A stretch of DNA of 64,000 nucleotides from Apostichopus japonicus (GCF_037975245.1 NC_092582.1:22094577-22158576), one strand, 5' to 3'. Shown: positions 34,628-48,799, numbered from the stretch's first letter. The notes: generated from the sequence alone by a model not told the origin. Numbers and translations: made by a program.

Positions 34628-36271
34628 TAGGGTTGGGCGATATATCGAAAATTATTATTATCGCGATAATTTTTTTTCAAGACGATATTTTTTGAGGATT
34701 GAACAAATGACGATAATTTCTTGTGAAAGAAATTTGAAATAGATGTAGAAAAAAAATTCTCCGTTTTATGTGTAAATGTTATTCTAGCATTCCATGGTTA
34801 AGAAAGTTGAAAAGAAATATTTTATCAACTTCATTTACTGACTTTTGAACTTCATAAAAACCCGTTCTTTACAACATTGACTGTATAGAGAACAAAACTG
34901 AAAATCAGTAGAGAATAACCAATTGTGTACGAACAGTAAGTTGGTAAACCTTTCTAATTTTACGAAAGATCGAGCAAAATACTTTCGAAAAATTCATGCG
35001 AAACTGGCATATCGTGCTAAATGCAACAAGTGTCATGTAAACAAGGCTCTAGTACACCCATTTATGAATAAACCAGAAGACCACATCTGGTGTAAAGCGG
35101 GAGAAAGTATTTTCTAGAATTTCCACAAAAAAAGAATAATAATATCCTACCATAGTTAAGTGTATAGTAAATAGCCTAACCACTTCGTCGGTTACGGATC
35201 TCACGTAATAACAAAAACACAACTAATTGTATTTTGCGAAGTTGACGATTTCTACAAGGACATGGAAACAATATTTAGCATTAAGTTAATCACGCCTGGT
35301 GGCCTAAAACATGGAATTACAAGGTTTACTTTCATAAAGATGGCCATACTGTAGCTATTGGGGCCTTGATATCGTGCTTCAGTATGTCTGTATGGTATAG
35401 ACTGTGCTTCGTGTATCATGGGGAATAGATTGTTTTGTTCATGCGGAGGAGTCGGTTGGCTTGAGGTGTGTTTTACTTACCTTAATGTTACGGGGATATT
35501 TACCTACTTTCCTTGAACGTCTAAGATAATATTTCGCATAACTTTACGGATCCTTTACTGACTGACCTAATTAATTCTAGAGTGGAGCCAAAAAAGTTCA
35601 CTCCATGAAAAGTTTTTTGGAACCGTGCCAAAAATGTTAACAAACAGGTGTTAGACAGGGGGGTTGTTTTGCAAGGTACCTGAGAAAATTTGAAGCACAT
35701 TGTAGCCTACCGTGATATTTAAGTACGGTTAAACACTGCAGTTGTAAACTGATTGTTAGGCAGTCTAGAAACGGGGCTTTGCCGCACGTAGTTTGTTTCA
35801 TAATATCGACAGTTTTGTAAGTTAAACTTTATAAAGATTGTAAGACAGATTAATTCTCTTTTCATTTTATCACATAATATAGCTACTCTAACTTGTCATT
35901 TTAAAACTTTCATCAGTTTCGTGACAATTTAAATTCATAAAGTTAGTCAGTATTTTGAATCCTCAATTGCGAATTTTTTATCGCCAGACACGAAAAAATA
36001 CTTAACTTTTCCGGGGGCCTTCGCCCCTGGACCCCTACAAGGGGTTCCACCCCTTGACCCCAACGGGGCTCTAAGGCGGACCCTGAACCCCACACCATTA
36101 TGCCCGGTGTGTTTGCTGCGCGAAAACACCGGTGGGAAATCGGCAGTTGTTTTTAGTGTGTTCGCGAACACACTAAAAACAACAAGAAAAAATTATCGTA
36201 ATTATCGAAATATCGCGATAATTTTTGAACTATTTATCGTGACATTAAAAAGCAAATATCGCCCAACCCTA
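34628..36271. mobile_element. Non-autonomous hAT-like DNA transposon with 8-bp TSD
   Basis: The left end is TAGGGTTGGGCGATAT and the right end is ATATCGCCCAACCCTA, inverted terminal repeats followed by TATCGCGATAATTTTT-type subterminal repeats. The 8-bp sequence ATAGGAAG flanks it on both sides (34620-34627 and 36272-36279), as expected for hAT insertions. No transposase frame is visible in the 1,644 bp, so it depends on a partner. Confidence 0.9.
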
Positions 36272-36279
36272 ATAGGAAG

Positions 36280-39200
36280 GGGTAGACATCGTGCAGGCAG
36301 GGGGTATGAACGGGTAGACAGGTAAAAGAAGAAGATAGGCAGTGCGTAGAAGATGCCCAGCAGTCCAGGTGATTAATACATCAAATATTTATGCCTTAAA
36401 ATGATGGGTTCACCTGGAAGTACCTCTTCCATCTTGCAAACATGATCAAACTGTGACAATTGCTGCTAAATTATTATATAAAGCCAAAAGATAGGAATGT
36501 CTTATATTAATATACAACAACTAGTTTGTGAGGAACTTCCTCCACCTGACCCCCCCCCCTCCCTACCCTTGGCGTTGCTGTAGTAAGGCAATGGACTTTT
36601 TTTGTTACAAAGTCATCTACAATATAAATAGTGAAGATCCAAAAATGGTGTATGAACCACAGTTTTCCGATTACATTGTCTATGTTCATGACACATTCTG
36701 AAAGTAAAAAAAAAAAATCTGTAACAAAAGAGTCCATGCACAGCCCTATAGATGTAGAGGCTATCACCATTCAGCATGGAAATATCTACAGTGAAATCTA
36801 CTCCTCCCATTTATACCAAACACAGATCAATTTTCCCACGGTTGTGTAAAATAAATCCTCCCAAAAGTGAAAAAGTCATCCATACAATATGTATATAGAG
36901 TTACATTCCAGTCAGTGTTATGAGATTAGTTGTAAATCCAACTCAACAGTTAAAGACAAGTTTTTTGTGATATTTTTGCAACAATAGGAAGGAATGTGGC
37001 AATCCTGCTCAGTGTTTAAAATACAGAGAAACATCCAAGCAAGAAGATTGCATTCAGAGGACTTAGACATCTAGTAATAAAACCTCTTTTGAAGGACAAC
37101 TTTAAACGATCAAATTACAGAATTTTTCTCTAGTATTGATCTTGTTTCTCTAGCACTCTACCTGCACAATGGGGACAATTGAAACGAGAGAAACTTCTAT
37201 TATGTGAGCTCGTAGAAATGATCTGGTCTGAACCATGAAGTTTGACATTAAACCACTGAAATAACATGTTTAAATATGAAAGTAATTCTGCACTTACAAA
37301 AAGAAAAAACAAATCATATTTAAAATTTGGACAGAGTCTAGCTAGAAAAGTTTGACTCTAGAAAAATGTGAATTATGGAAAATGATGCAAGGAAGTGTGA
37401 AATGTGGCCGGTCTATGAACTCCTAGGTTTTGCTACTGTCAATAGTACCATACTAGAAATAGGGCTAAATTACAATTAATACAACAATTGAATAGAATTG
37501 AAATTTTTCTTCAGTGACATGGAGGTGTAGAGAATTGATATAAAGTCATCTAGAACAGTTTGGTTTATACTGCTTTGCCTATTGGCCATCAGTACAGTCC
37601 CCAAATATGCTAGAACTAACTGTAGATAGAATGTCCATTTGAGTGCCAAAACTGCCTATATGAAAGCTATTTTCTTTTCCTGGAACAGTTCATTGTCTAA
37701 TTAAAATGTCTTAGAACAAATACATTAACACACATCTCAACAGGTTATAATAGCTTAGGGCAAAAACTGGGGTTGATCCTGATAACGTTTGAAAACTGAC
37801 TCAGAAAACATAAATATCTTCACTGAGGCTGCACGATACCTTTAGTCGATGCTTTTAAGGAGCTTACAATATGTTATAATTTATTGTCAACTTTATGCAT
37901 GTACCATTTAATGTGATTCTTGAAGCTGATAAAAACCTTGAATGCTACTTTAATATACAGAGCTTACTCTCCTGTATTATCATCATCATCACAAACCTGT
38001 TCATTAGTCTGACATAGAATAATTCATAAAGGCTTCTGTCCATACTAAATTCAACCGAATCACTGATCCATCAATTAACAGCTAGCTCACATTAAAACCT
38101 AATTATTTGGTAATGACTTAATGATTAATTTCCTCCTTCAAGTAGATTCTGTGGTGATCAATATTGGTTAAGCATCACTTGCTGAAGTTATATAATTAAG
38201 TGATGCAGACTATATTAAAAGCTTCCCTGCATCTGTGGTTTCTTAATCTACTCCAGCAAACTTCCATCCATCCATAGCTTACTTAAAGCAGCAGTAATAC
38301 ATATGGTTACCAATATACCAGTAATTCTGCACAATCTTTTAATACAACAATTACTGCTCAGAATAGATCTGTTAATTGAGGAAATTGAAGACAATGTCCC
38401 CCACCTAGATTTGGGACCTTTAAAAAGGAACTTTAGTTGTAGGTAAGGAATGATGCCACTCTGTTCCAAATCTCTCACTCCCTGGGACAAGGTGTTTAAT
38501 ATTGATCAATTTATTATTCATGGGCAATAAAACACAAATATTAAACTGCTTCATTATTTGAACATAAATGTGCCAAGTCAATGCAAAGTTTGTCACTGTT
38601 ACAGAATATTTCGGAATCAGAAATAAAGTTGACAACTTTGAAACTACCAAAATCAACACCATTTTGGGGGGGGGGGGGGGGGGGGGGGGGTAACATGTTA
38701 CCACCTACAGTGAGAACTAAACTGTGACTGAACTGCTTGATCAAACAGCTTTAAGGGAATGCACTTTCCTATCCTGTCAACCATAAATGAATTGGATGGA
38801 TCACTAAATAACTTTCACTTTGTTGGGTCAGGTTAGGACAGCAAGTTTGTGGTTTTAACTGTGATACAGCGGAACAGCTGCGAATCTCGTCTCCACTCTG
38901 TCACTCCCTGTTCACTGGTTTTAAACTATGTTACTTACATGACTTTGTCATTGCGTAAGGGACAGTGGGAGGGTGTGTTAATTATCTTAGTAACTAACAT
39001 TAACACTAAAGGGATACAGAGGGCTGTACCATAATTTAGTAATAGAGTTGTGGGTCTGTTCTTGGCCCCCCCCCCACCTACAGGTATCAGCTTTTGACCA
39101 CATCTGTAGGCCATGTTTACATCATCCAATTACATTCACTCCACACATGCCACAACTACAAGCAATCACTGATAATGACCTTATACAATATGGCTCTGTG

Positions 39201-40213
39201 TAACCCGAGAAAGAAAATAGCACTAAATCATGTCGGAACTCAAACCAAACAGCTATAATTCATGGCACTAAATTACCTCAGAATAAATTCTTCTTTGTGG
39301 ATATCAAGTTTAAATTGTCAAGTTTTACCCAAAACTATTAAGTTTTCAATAATCATTTAATATCATTTAGTTAATATTAAAACCAATCTGACCTGTACTT
39401 ACCTACAGTAGCTGTCGTAATAACTTCCACTTCAAGTACAAAAGAAAACTGACCGATGATAAGATTTGTGGACAATGGATGAGCTTTGGCGTTAAACCAG
39501 TATATCCTTTATGCAGACAAGTTGGTTGTAACAGGATGTGTTTGTACTGTTATGTACGTAATTAACTTTCTGAGAAATAAATTACCATACAAACAGTACA
39601 ATGCTACTTTGTTACAAAGTCATGACCGCCACAACACATGTTCTTTGCTTGCGGTCAGATTCTGACAAAAAGTTTCTTCATTCCTATTTTGTTAAGTTTC
39701 CAAACCTATAACTTAATCCATCAGTAATGCTAGTGTTCAAATATGATGGATGGACACACAATGCATTCTGAAACTGCATGAGATTTCAAAAACACTGGTA
39801 GTACAATGCAATTTACCTTCTTAGATATATATGCACCTACAGTATGTATGTATGTGTATATATATATGTGCCAAGGTCGGCTTCTTATTAAATTTCAAGT
39901 CCAGCGGTGGAAAAAAAAACGCCTCAATACATGGAAGTCGCTCACACGCAGAGAATGGACCAAACAATAGAGCAGTTCTCAATTAGGAGCAAGCTGTCAC
40001 ACAAAACTTCTCAACTCTTTCACTCATTGTGTTGGTATGAGTCAGTACTGGGGGAAAAATCAATATGAAGATACAAACAGTGTGTGTATGTGTAATATGT
40101 TATCATGGAAGGATGTGTTCAATGCAGTTAGTAATAGTTGCCAGATTGTTAGAGACTTAATGTCAGCTCCATCACGATATCACTAAGGAGGGAAATGTTT
40201 TCATACATTTTGT
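36280..40213. other. Non-coding, no gene recognised
   Basis: AT-rich, with a poly-G run of about 25 bases near 38666 and scattered homopolymers. Apart from the 46-nt candidate exon, nothing gene-like is visible. Confidence 0.6.
39403..39448 (-). other. Candidate small exon, minus strand
   Basis: 46 nt between an AG (cggtcag) and a strong donor (CTGTAG|gtaagtacag). One frame reads FSFVLEVEVITTATV. The polypyrimidine tract is weak. If real it is most likely a 5' UTR exon of the LamG/EGF gene. Confidence 0.25.
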
Positions 40214-40612
40214 GGGTTATATTATGTCACTGTGTATTACATGTTACTGGATATTACATGTTACTAGAGATGTTACTGTGCTATTACATGTCACTGTGAT
40301 ATTACATGTTACTGCATATTACACATCACTGCACGTGTATTACATGTCTCTGCCTATTACAAGTCACTATGTATTACATGTTACTCGATATTACATGTTA
40401 CTGGATATTACATGTTACTGTGCTTTACATGTCACTGTGATATTACATGTTACTGGATATTACATGTTACTTACATGTTACTGGATATTTAATTTTACTG
40501 TGCTATACATGTCACTGTCACATTACATGTGACTGTGATATTACATGTTAATGGGTATGTTACTGTGCTATCACATGCCACTGTGATATTACATGTTACT
40601 GGGTATTACATG
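40214..40612. repeat. Degenerate minisatellite, ATTACATGTTACTGGAT type
   Basis: About 20 imperfect units of 16-19 bp built on TATTACATGTTACTG and TATTACATGTCACTGTG. Units vary in length, so no single period holds. Confidence 0.85.
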
Positions 40613-43600
40613 TCACTTTGGATGACTGTTGAAATCAAACAATATATACAGCTTTACAATGCTATTTAACAAAGTTCAGTAGCAGGTTTCTGTAAATATA
40701 ACAGACTGTAAGCATTAGACATACACAGTTATGCATATCATCAAATAAAGGGCCTGTATGAGGAACAGAAATATGAAGAAGAGCCAACAGGTCAGATCGT
40801 ATGCAAACATGCGTATGAATGTAAATGTCACAAATTTCAAGACAAATTAATTTGTGTATCAAATGAAAAGTGGAACTAAATACACTTATATCTTTCATAG
40901 GATAAACTTGGAAACATTACATGTTGTTTAAGTTTCAGATTTGAATTATTACAGTATAAAGAGAACATGCCCACAATTACGCTGGAAAAATCATCGGAAA
41001 AGAGTAAATTTGTTGCTTAAATAGTGATTAATAAAGAATTGAAACGGATGAAGTTTTTTACCTGTACATATGTTACTTTACTGAAAATATGCTAATTATT
41101 AGCTAGTTACTGACCAATTAAACAACATTTGATTCGACACAAGCACAGTGCTAATATGTTACCAACATAGTGGCGAGCTACAGGTAGACCGGAGCATGTA
41201 TTTAGGAAACAGGTTAAGAGTGGAAGGAATAAGAAAAACTTTAATAACCATGCAGTTACAGTACTTCAACAGAGATAATTTTGTGTCCCACAAATTTCAG
41301 ATGATGAATTTAAGTTAATTTAACCAGTTACAGTATTTTAATACAGATAATTTTGTGTCCCACAAATTTTCGTTTCAAACCCTCTAATGCATATATGCAG
41401 ACTAACTTTATAATTTTCAGTTCATCATATCGATGGCCTAAAGTTATAGACTGTTTTCAGGAACCTCATCCTTCCTTTTTAAGGGGTCGAGCATGGTGCC
41501 ACCAGATTGTGGCAATTAAATTCAATGGCACAATTATTATGCAGAGCTCTCGATCTTGGCAGAATCGTCACCCTTCCTGGCCAGAGCAGAGAGGCAGGTC
41601 TGTGGCCATTACAGATACAACATCATCATCTGCCGATTATTTCAGACATAAAACTGACAGTTGTTCCTCAAGCTGATTTGCCTTGTCAAAGTTATTTTCC
41701 TTCCCCTGTCAGTTTCTTCCAGGTACCCCAGCAGGGATCCAGAGTGTGTCATCCATGTACTGTCACCTCGTTTCTTGGAGATCACGAGAGGAGAAGATCT
41801 ATGCAGTAATACGCCCGCAATGAGGCGGGCAGACCTTATGTGATGATACTAACTGCATGTTAATCTACTTAATACCATGTAAACTATTATGATAAAAAAC
41901 AACAGTGATTAATAACTATTAAATTAGTATTAATCCCCCTTAAGCCGCTCTTATACATTTGAGCTTATCCATCAAGTAATGCTCAGCTGTTGGTCTCGAG
42001 TTCCGACTAGTCAACATGACAGGCATGACTATAACCGAGAGACATCCCATGTATTCCCAACCATCGCAAGGCATGACGAGACACTCAACAACACTGCTAG
42101 TCCTGAGGTGATCATATATGGTTATTTTACCAAGGAATGGGGAAGGTTTGGGGGGGGGGGGACCTCTCTTAGAGGGTGTAGTGGTAAACCAAAGGAGGTA
42201 CATATACAGTAGAAACAATTATGAACTTTCAAAACTTACTGGTACACTGGAAATGAAAGGATAATGAAGGGGGGCAAGTGGGTGGTCCCGGAGGTGACCA
42301 GAGAGGGGAGATGCGGCCGGTACATGACTAACTTCTACAAACTAACTACAAAGTAGAAGGGGGAATATTTCTGTGTACAAATTTTGTGTATGTATAGCAG
42401 CTTTGTAGGCTTCAAATCTATTGTTATACAAAATACTGTGGTTCCTGTGTACAGTCCAAAACTGGTATATATACATCACTGCACCTGTTTATAGCAATTT
42501 GAAACATTTTCCAATGTACAGTATTTTGCGATGCGATACTTGATCAAATTATTCCCTGAATGGTGGAAGTTACACCAAAACAGGTAAATTAGTTACAGCT
42601 GCTGTGACATCACTAGGGTAAATTATTGGAAGAGGGGAAAACCCTTTGAGAGCAGAAATATTATGACATTATATGAGTTCCTTTAGATCACTGATTAAGA
42701 GTAAACAAATTCTAACTTAAGGAATGCAGGTTCTTAACATGACTTCATGATGGCACGGGATCCAATGTTTACACTGATAACATTCTAAATTTCAAAAAAC
42801 TTCAAAAAAATTAATTTAAAAGAAACTTATACAAAGATAAGAGAAAAAAAGAAAGTTTCAGATCCTAGTGGCCTTATGATGTCACAGATTTACAAAATGA
42901 CAGCTTCCAGACACAACTTAGGAAGTTAGCATATTGTCCAAGCAAGGTTTATTTCAGCTGATTGGGGGGGGGGGGGGGGATTTCCAAGAGATTTCTGTCA
43001 TGCATATAAGCCAGAGATGACATTTGGGTTTTGTGTCTCCATTATAGCCCCATTATGCATTATATCTTGATGGTACAAGAACTCTTTTTTGGTACTATTC
43101 TATGGTAAATGATCACACAATGATTACACAATCATCACACCAAGACAATGATTGATGTTTTCATATCAACCAAAACAATAACGAGGACCGGCCACCTTTG
43201 TTTTGGTTTGGATGTTTCATGGGCTCTCAATCCCTGCAAATGGGCCAAAATTTGGCTAATATTTACTCAATTCTACTGAATATGTCTGTAGATTTAGGGT
43301 GCAGTTAGTTCCTATCTAATAATGGAATGCATAATGGGAGCTTTAAAATGTCAAAGGTTACACACCCATCCCATGTTTTCTGACCACAAAGAGCTCAAAC
43401 TTGATTGACCAACTCTATCCTCTCTACTTGAAAGTCATAAATAAGGCTAGGAAGTTTATTTGAAAAGCAACCACAACCAAATTGGGTCAGTTACATACCA
43501 ACCATAAATATTGTTATCAATCTTTCAAAATAAGTTTTATTCTCATATTCTGCTCATTCAGTTTTACTAGGCATACTTCTCCAAGTCATCAATTTCACTT

Positions 43601-44283
43601 TCACCTATTGCGTACTTCATAAAGGTTCAGTCCGGTCTTCAGGTCAATGAAGCCTTTAATTGGATGATTAATGGTATTTTTTTATCCCATACACTTTTGT
43701 CTATAAATTTAAATTTATCAGCACTGCTATGGGATTGAGGTAGATCTAGATATCTACAATGTCAGCAAATGACAACGTGCAAAGGATGGTCACACTTCAG
43801 AGGTGGACTCTCATACTTGAATTGGCAGGTGGTGACATCTTTCATTATTTTAGGGCAACCCAATGCAGCTATCCTACATGCACACAATTTATGCAGTGAT
43901 CCTGCATACGTCTCTACCTACCCCCCCAACATCCCCTTCCCCCTCCTCATGATAGATTTCAGACTACCATTACCACCAACCTCTACCTCTGCTAGTACTA
44001 TGCAGGGCAATCAAATTTGGTAATAAGCCTTGCCAAGTAACTTACACAAAGTGTCAAACTTTTACAAATTCTTAAAGCATCTATAGTCCTAGATCCATAT
44101 TCAATGTACATCACATTTACAACTACTCTACTACTTTTGTAGCATATTATATAAAGGGCAATTTTTTAAGGATTTTGTCTGGTTGTCCCTCGGACAAACC
44201 ATGCCTTACATTTTTGGTTTGACTGAACAGCAAACTCAATTGCTCTAAAAACATGTAGCAAAATATGTTAAACAGTTAAAGTG
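40613..44283. other. Non-coding, no gene recognised
   Basis: Holds poly-G runs near 42150 and 42964, and a mildly GC-rich block at 41480-41840 with short open frames in all directions that match no family I know. Confidence 0.55.
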
Positions 44284-44727
44284 ACTAATATGTACACTGG
44301 AGGAGAGATGTGTAGGTTTGGTGAATAGAACACCAATATGTACACTGTAGGAGAGATGTGTAGGTTTGGTGAATAGAACACTGATATGTACACTGTAGGG
44401 GAGGTGTGTAGGTTTGATGAATTGGACACCAATATGAACACTGTAGGAAAGATGTGTAGGTTTTGCTGCATAGAATAGCAATATGTACACTGTAGGAGAG
44501 AGATGTGTAGGTTTGGTGAATAGAACACCAATATGTACACTGTAGGAGAGATGTGTAGGTTTGGTGAATAGAACAGCAATATGTACACTGTAGGACAGAT
44601 GTGTAGGTTCAGTGAATAGAACACCAATATATACACTGTAGGAGAGATGTGTAGGTTTGGTGAATAGAACACTGATATGTACACTGTAGGAGAGATGTGT
44701 AGGGTTGGTGAATAGAACACTGGCCTT
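44284..44727. repeat. 48-bp minisatellite, about 9 copies
   Basis: TGTACACTG recurs at 44291, 44339 and 44387 and onward at 48-bp steps with small indels. The unit contains GGAGAGATGTGTAGGTTTGG and TGAATAGAACACC. Since 48 is a multiple of three, a long minus frame stays open, but it is repeat-derived. Confidence 0.93.
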
Positions 44728-46975
44728 TCGGGATAACAACAATTTTAATTTTGTTTTTATATTTGGGGGTTATTTAATTACAACTTTTGCAACCTGAATT
44801 TGATATAAACAACTAGTCATCAGTCGGATGACCTACATTACTGATTTCGGTTGTCCAAACAGAAATTTGGTAGACTTTGACGACCATTAAAAATTGACCC
44901 TGCTATATATTCCTTTAATGATCCACCCATTTGCCCTGCAAGACTGTCGACCCCCATGTAATATTATACTCACTCCCACTGGAAAATATAAGAAGTTGGC
45001 AATTAATTGCAATATATAAAACTGGATATTATTGACTGAGCTGCAAGAATCTAGAAAGCACCTACACAGTAGAGATCGTAAATCACAGATTAATCAAACC
45101 AAAACCAAACCATTCGTTTGTTTTTTGCTTACATTATTTTCTGCCTCGTTAACGAAACTTACTCGTATTCTGTTGGGCAGGAAAGTGGTGGCTTGATAAA
45201 CAGAAGCAAAAAGATTTAGAAAGGGGGGGAGGGGCCCCCCATGACAGTTCCAGAGGAGTAAATTTAAAGTGCTAACTCTGCCAGGCAATGGCATATCAAA
45301 ATAAATTTTAATCCAAACACTTATGCATAAAAATAAATCATAAAAAGAGAAGGAAAAAAATTAAAGTCAAGTATTATTTGGAAGAAGTCATTCTAGCCAG
45401 GGTCAAATTCCTTGAATTATTTCATTTTGCAGTGATTGATGGGAACGTTTCCTGTTGCTAAGGCCTCCTCCTCTCATCTCAAGACTCAAGGGGGAATGTC
45501 TTAACAGTCTGCATGGCATATGCTGGTTTTAAGTCCCTACGAGCCCTCTGTGGCCTTATAGCACTGCATTTCTAGAACAAAGGGATCACTATTATCACAG
45601 TATTAATACAATATGTACGTTATATAGGAAAATAAAAAGATGTTTTTTGTTTTCAATTCATAAAAGGAAGGTCCCTCAAAATTAAATGCAAGACTAACTT
45701 ATTTCAAACAAACACTTAGCAGGTATGTACTGGCAATGACAAAGCTTGCTCAAGTCTTCAGCCAGTAAACTTTAAGGAATGTGTTCTTTCAAATGGAATA
45801 ATTGTGATTTTTTCACTTACAGGTAGCTCTTTTGAAGAGTTTATTTTTCAAGAGCAACTCTAGCAAAAAAAGGGTTAATGACAGTAAAAAAGAAATTGCT
45901 CATCTTCAGTTTCATAACAATCTATAAATATGCATTTGCCCATTTTTAACATACTCAACAGCCATGATACAATAGCACACTTACATGGCAACTCTACTCT
46001 TGACACTTACTTGATGGGAAGAATTTTTTGTTTTTAAATTTGGGATGGAACAATTTCTCCCTCCCTCCCTAACCCCTCCCTACCCCACACATCCCAAACC
46101 TATATACCCAACTTATCAATTCTGTTCCAAACTTACAACAATTGGATATCATGTCAATAGGGTTTCTTCAAAACAAAATTAAAACTTATCCCAATCTTGC
46201 ATGTGATGTCTGCACTCTCTCTCTTATCCTATCACCATCCTTACAAATGATCCTATTCCCATAGCAACAGACCTCCCTACTTCCTCCTACTGTATAAGGA
46301 TCATGCTTCACTGTTACACCCACAGGAAGTATGGTTATATATATAATTATATACCTTTTGTATTCAGAATAAAGAAGTACCATGTATTCTGTCTTGTATT
46401 GGGCCTCAAAATCATATACCAAGGTCAAACATCAACCTACTCATCGGGTCACATGTTCTACTGGTGACCATGGAGGTATCAGATGCTCAGTGTGGGGTGC
46501 TGCAGCAGTCAACTAGCCTCAAGTAGTTTCCAGCTGTGTAGGGTCAAACCAGACAAAATATCCTCTTCCATATAAACACCATCAGGAGGATAGAAAATTC
46601 AATTCTGTGAAACATGTATTGCAAAACTCAGACAGTGCTAGGTTTCTGGATCTGTTGTTTTGTAGTACAAAATAGAGGACACATTCCAGTTTGGATTAAA
46701 CATTTTTAACAATATTGTTCATTTAGTTTCACTTTGTAAACTTAAATCTTTTCAAATATATAACAAAGAAAAGTAACCTTTAGACTGGTAACTTTTGACA
46801 CAAATTTGCGGATAAACTTGTGATAAACAACAGGGAGGTTGCAAAGAACTTTCACTACGCCATCCAGAAAATCACACCCAGTCAGTAATTATATTCCTAA
46901 ATCAACATGACTCTCGTGACTGAAAATCGAGAAGGTTATTTCACTTCTGGTCCATTGTCCCATGTTTACTAAAAC
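44728..46975. other. Non-coding, no gene recognised
   Basis: AT-rich with no long frame, no splice chain and no clear repeat beyond short homopolymers. Confidence 0.6.
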
Positions 46976-47341
46976 TTTACTACATGTTACTACATGTTTA
47001 CTACATGTTACTAAAAGTTACTACATGTTTACTACATGTTACTAAAAGTTTACTTCATGTTACTACATGTTTACTACATTTTACTACATGTTTACTTTAT
47101 GTTAATACATGTTTACTACATGTTACTACATGTTTACTACATGCAACTACATGTTTACTACATGTAACAACGTGTTACATGTTACTAAAAGTTAACTACA
47201 AGTTTACTACATGTAACTACATGTTACTATATGTTTACTAAATGTTTACTACATGTTACTAAATGTTATGACATGTTTACTACATGTTTACTACATGCTA
47301 ACTACATGTTTACTACATGTACAAGTTTACTACATGTTTAC
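46976..47341. repeat. Degenerate TTTACTACATG minisatellite
   Basis: Short units TTTACTACATG and TTACTACATG alternate for about 365 bp, with AAAAG and TTCATG variants. Confidence 0.88.
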
Positions 47342-48654
47342 TGGCAACAAATTGACAACCAATGGTAGCCAATAGTTGTGAGAACACCTACAATATATAT
47401 AGCTCTACATAATTGAGTAGCACTGTTATCCTGTAACATGTGTGACAGTATCAACAAATTCTGGACACCCTGGCATTGAACATGTCAGTTCTATTCATAA
47501 ATTCCACTGAAAAATCCTAATTCTCTCCACAATTAGCCAACCTTACCTGGGATTGTCTAACACTGTCTTTCAATTTTTGTTTCTTTGTCTTAGAATTCAA
47601 TCAAAGAATTCAATTCAATTTAAATGGGAAAACTTGTGAAAGGGTCGACCAGATAACAATTACCATTGTTAGTTGGGTTAATAAAGGTTTTCAAAATCTG
47701 TTGAGAGTTGTAGGGTGTTTTGTTTGTAAGCTAAAGAAACAGATACTATACACCCCCGTTGAACAAACGGTGTCAAATGAGGTTCTTACATTTGATACAA
47801 AGAATCGTAAAAATTCATTCTTTTGTCATATAATGTGAGATTACTATACCTATATTAACCTGAAGAGATTCGGAATGCTTATTGTTAGCATAGAGTCAAA
47901 ATGAACTTTAAAACCAAAAGCCAACAGATCTATCTAGCTGAAAGTTTCAAACGAACTGCTCGTGAATATTGTCGTTGTAACGAAGGGTTCACGTTGCTAG
48001 TTATTAAGAGTTAACTCTACCAAACAACAATTTTTCACATGAATCGCTGTTGTCAAGCAACAAAAAGGCTTACGTTGCCGAGCAACAGGAGCGTTCATGT
48101 TGTTATGAGCAGAAAGTGTTAATTTTGCCAAGAACACAAGATTAGCAAATAAAGTTGTCATTGGAGCCACGAAAATGAGTTTTTAAATATGTATGTATAT
48201 GTGTGTGTATGTATGCGTGTAGTTCATATGTACTTCAACTACGGGAAAATGTACCAAGAGTACTTGGTAATTCTGTTAAGTGATTTTAAGATATACAGTA
48301 TAGGGGTTAGATTCTTCACTAGCTATTATAATTTTCACTTTTGGCAAGTCAACGGATTATTCTCACGGATTTACAATGTGTGAATGATTGGCTGTACAAA
48401 GTTCACATTCTATACCGGCGTTGTATAATGTTGACTACCTACACTGACCTTTGATTCTGCATATATGACTAATTACATGCACGTACAATTTGCCAGCCAT
48501 GCATAGCATTTCTGATGGAATATAACTTACAAAACCACAAATACTTTGATTCTTTACCAAATCAAACAATCGTACAGAGTGGTAAAATAAAATCACTGCA
48601 TAGGAAACTTTTATTGTACTTTGTTAAGTGTTGTTTCCCTTTGGTGTTATAGAC

Positions 48655-48765
48655 AATATTACCTGTCTCCCCACAACCTTAGCACTCTAGTTTCTACTGT
48701 GCCTGTAGTGAAATGGTAACCTCTTTAGCACTGTATGCCCTCTTCACTGTACAGCCTCTTCTACT
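48655..48765 (-). repeat. Solo DIRS-end fragment
   Basis: TACCTGTCTCCCCACAACC, TTAGCACTCTAG, CTGTGCCTGTAGTG, GCACTGTATGCCCTCTTC matches the low DIRS end (21353-21437) in order and orientation. It lies about 35 bases from the LINE tail region. Confidence 0.78.
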
Positions 48766-48799
48766 CTTGCTACCATCTCAGAGTGTCTGCCTAGTTGTG

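Noticed and set aside
41660-41790. Minus-strand QYMDDTLWI, reminiscent of a reverse-transcriptase YxDD box
   Set aside because: A stop codon lies directly before it and another nine residues after it. No other reverse-transcriptase motif is near, so it is probably chance.
44245-44742. 165-codon minus frame
   Set aside because: It is a translation of the 48-bp minisatellite and has no independent support.
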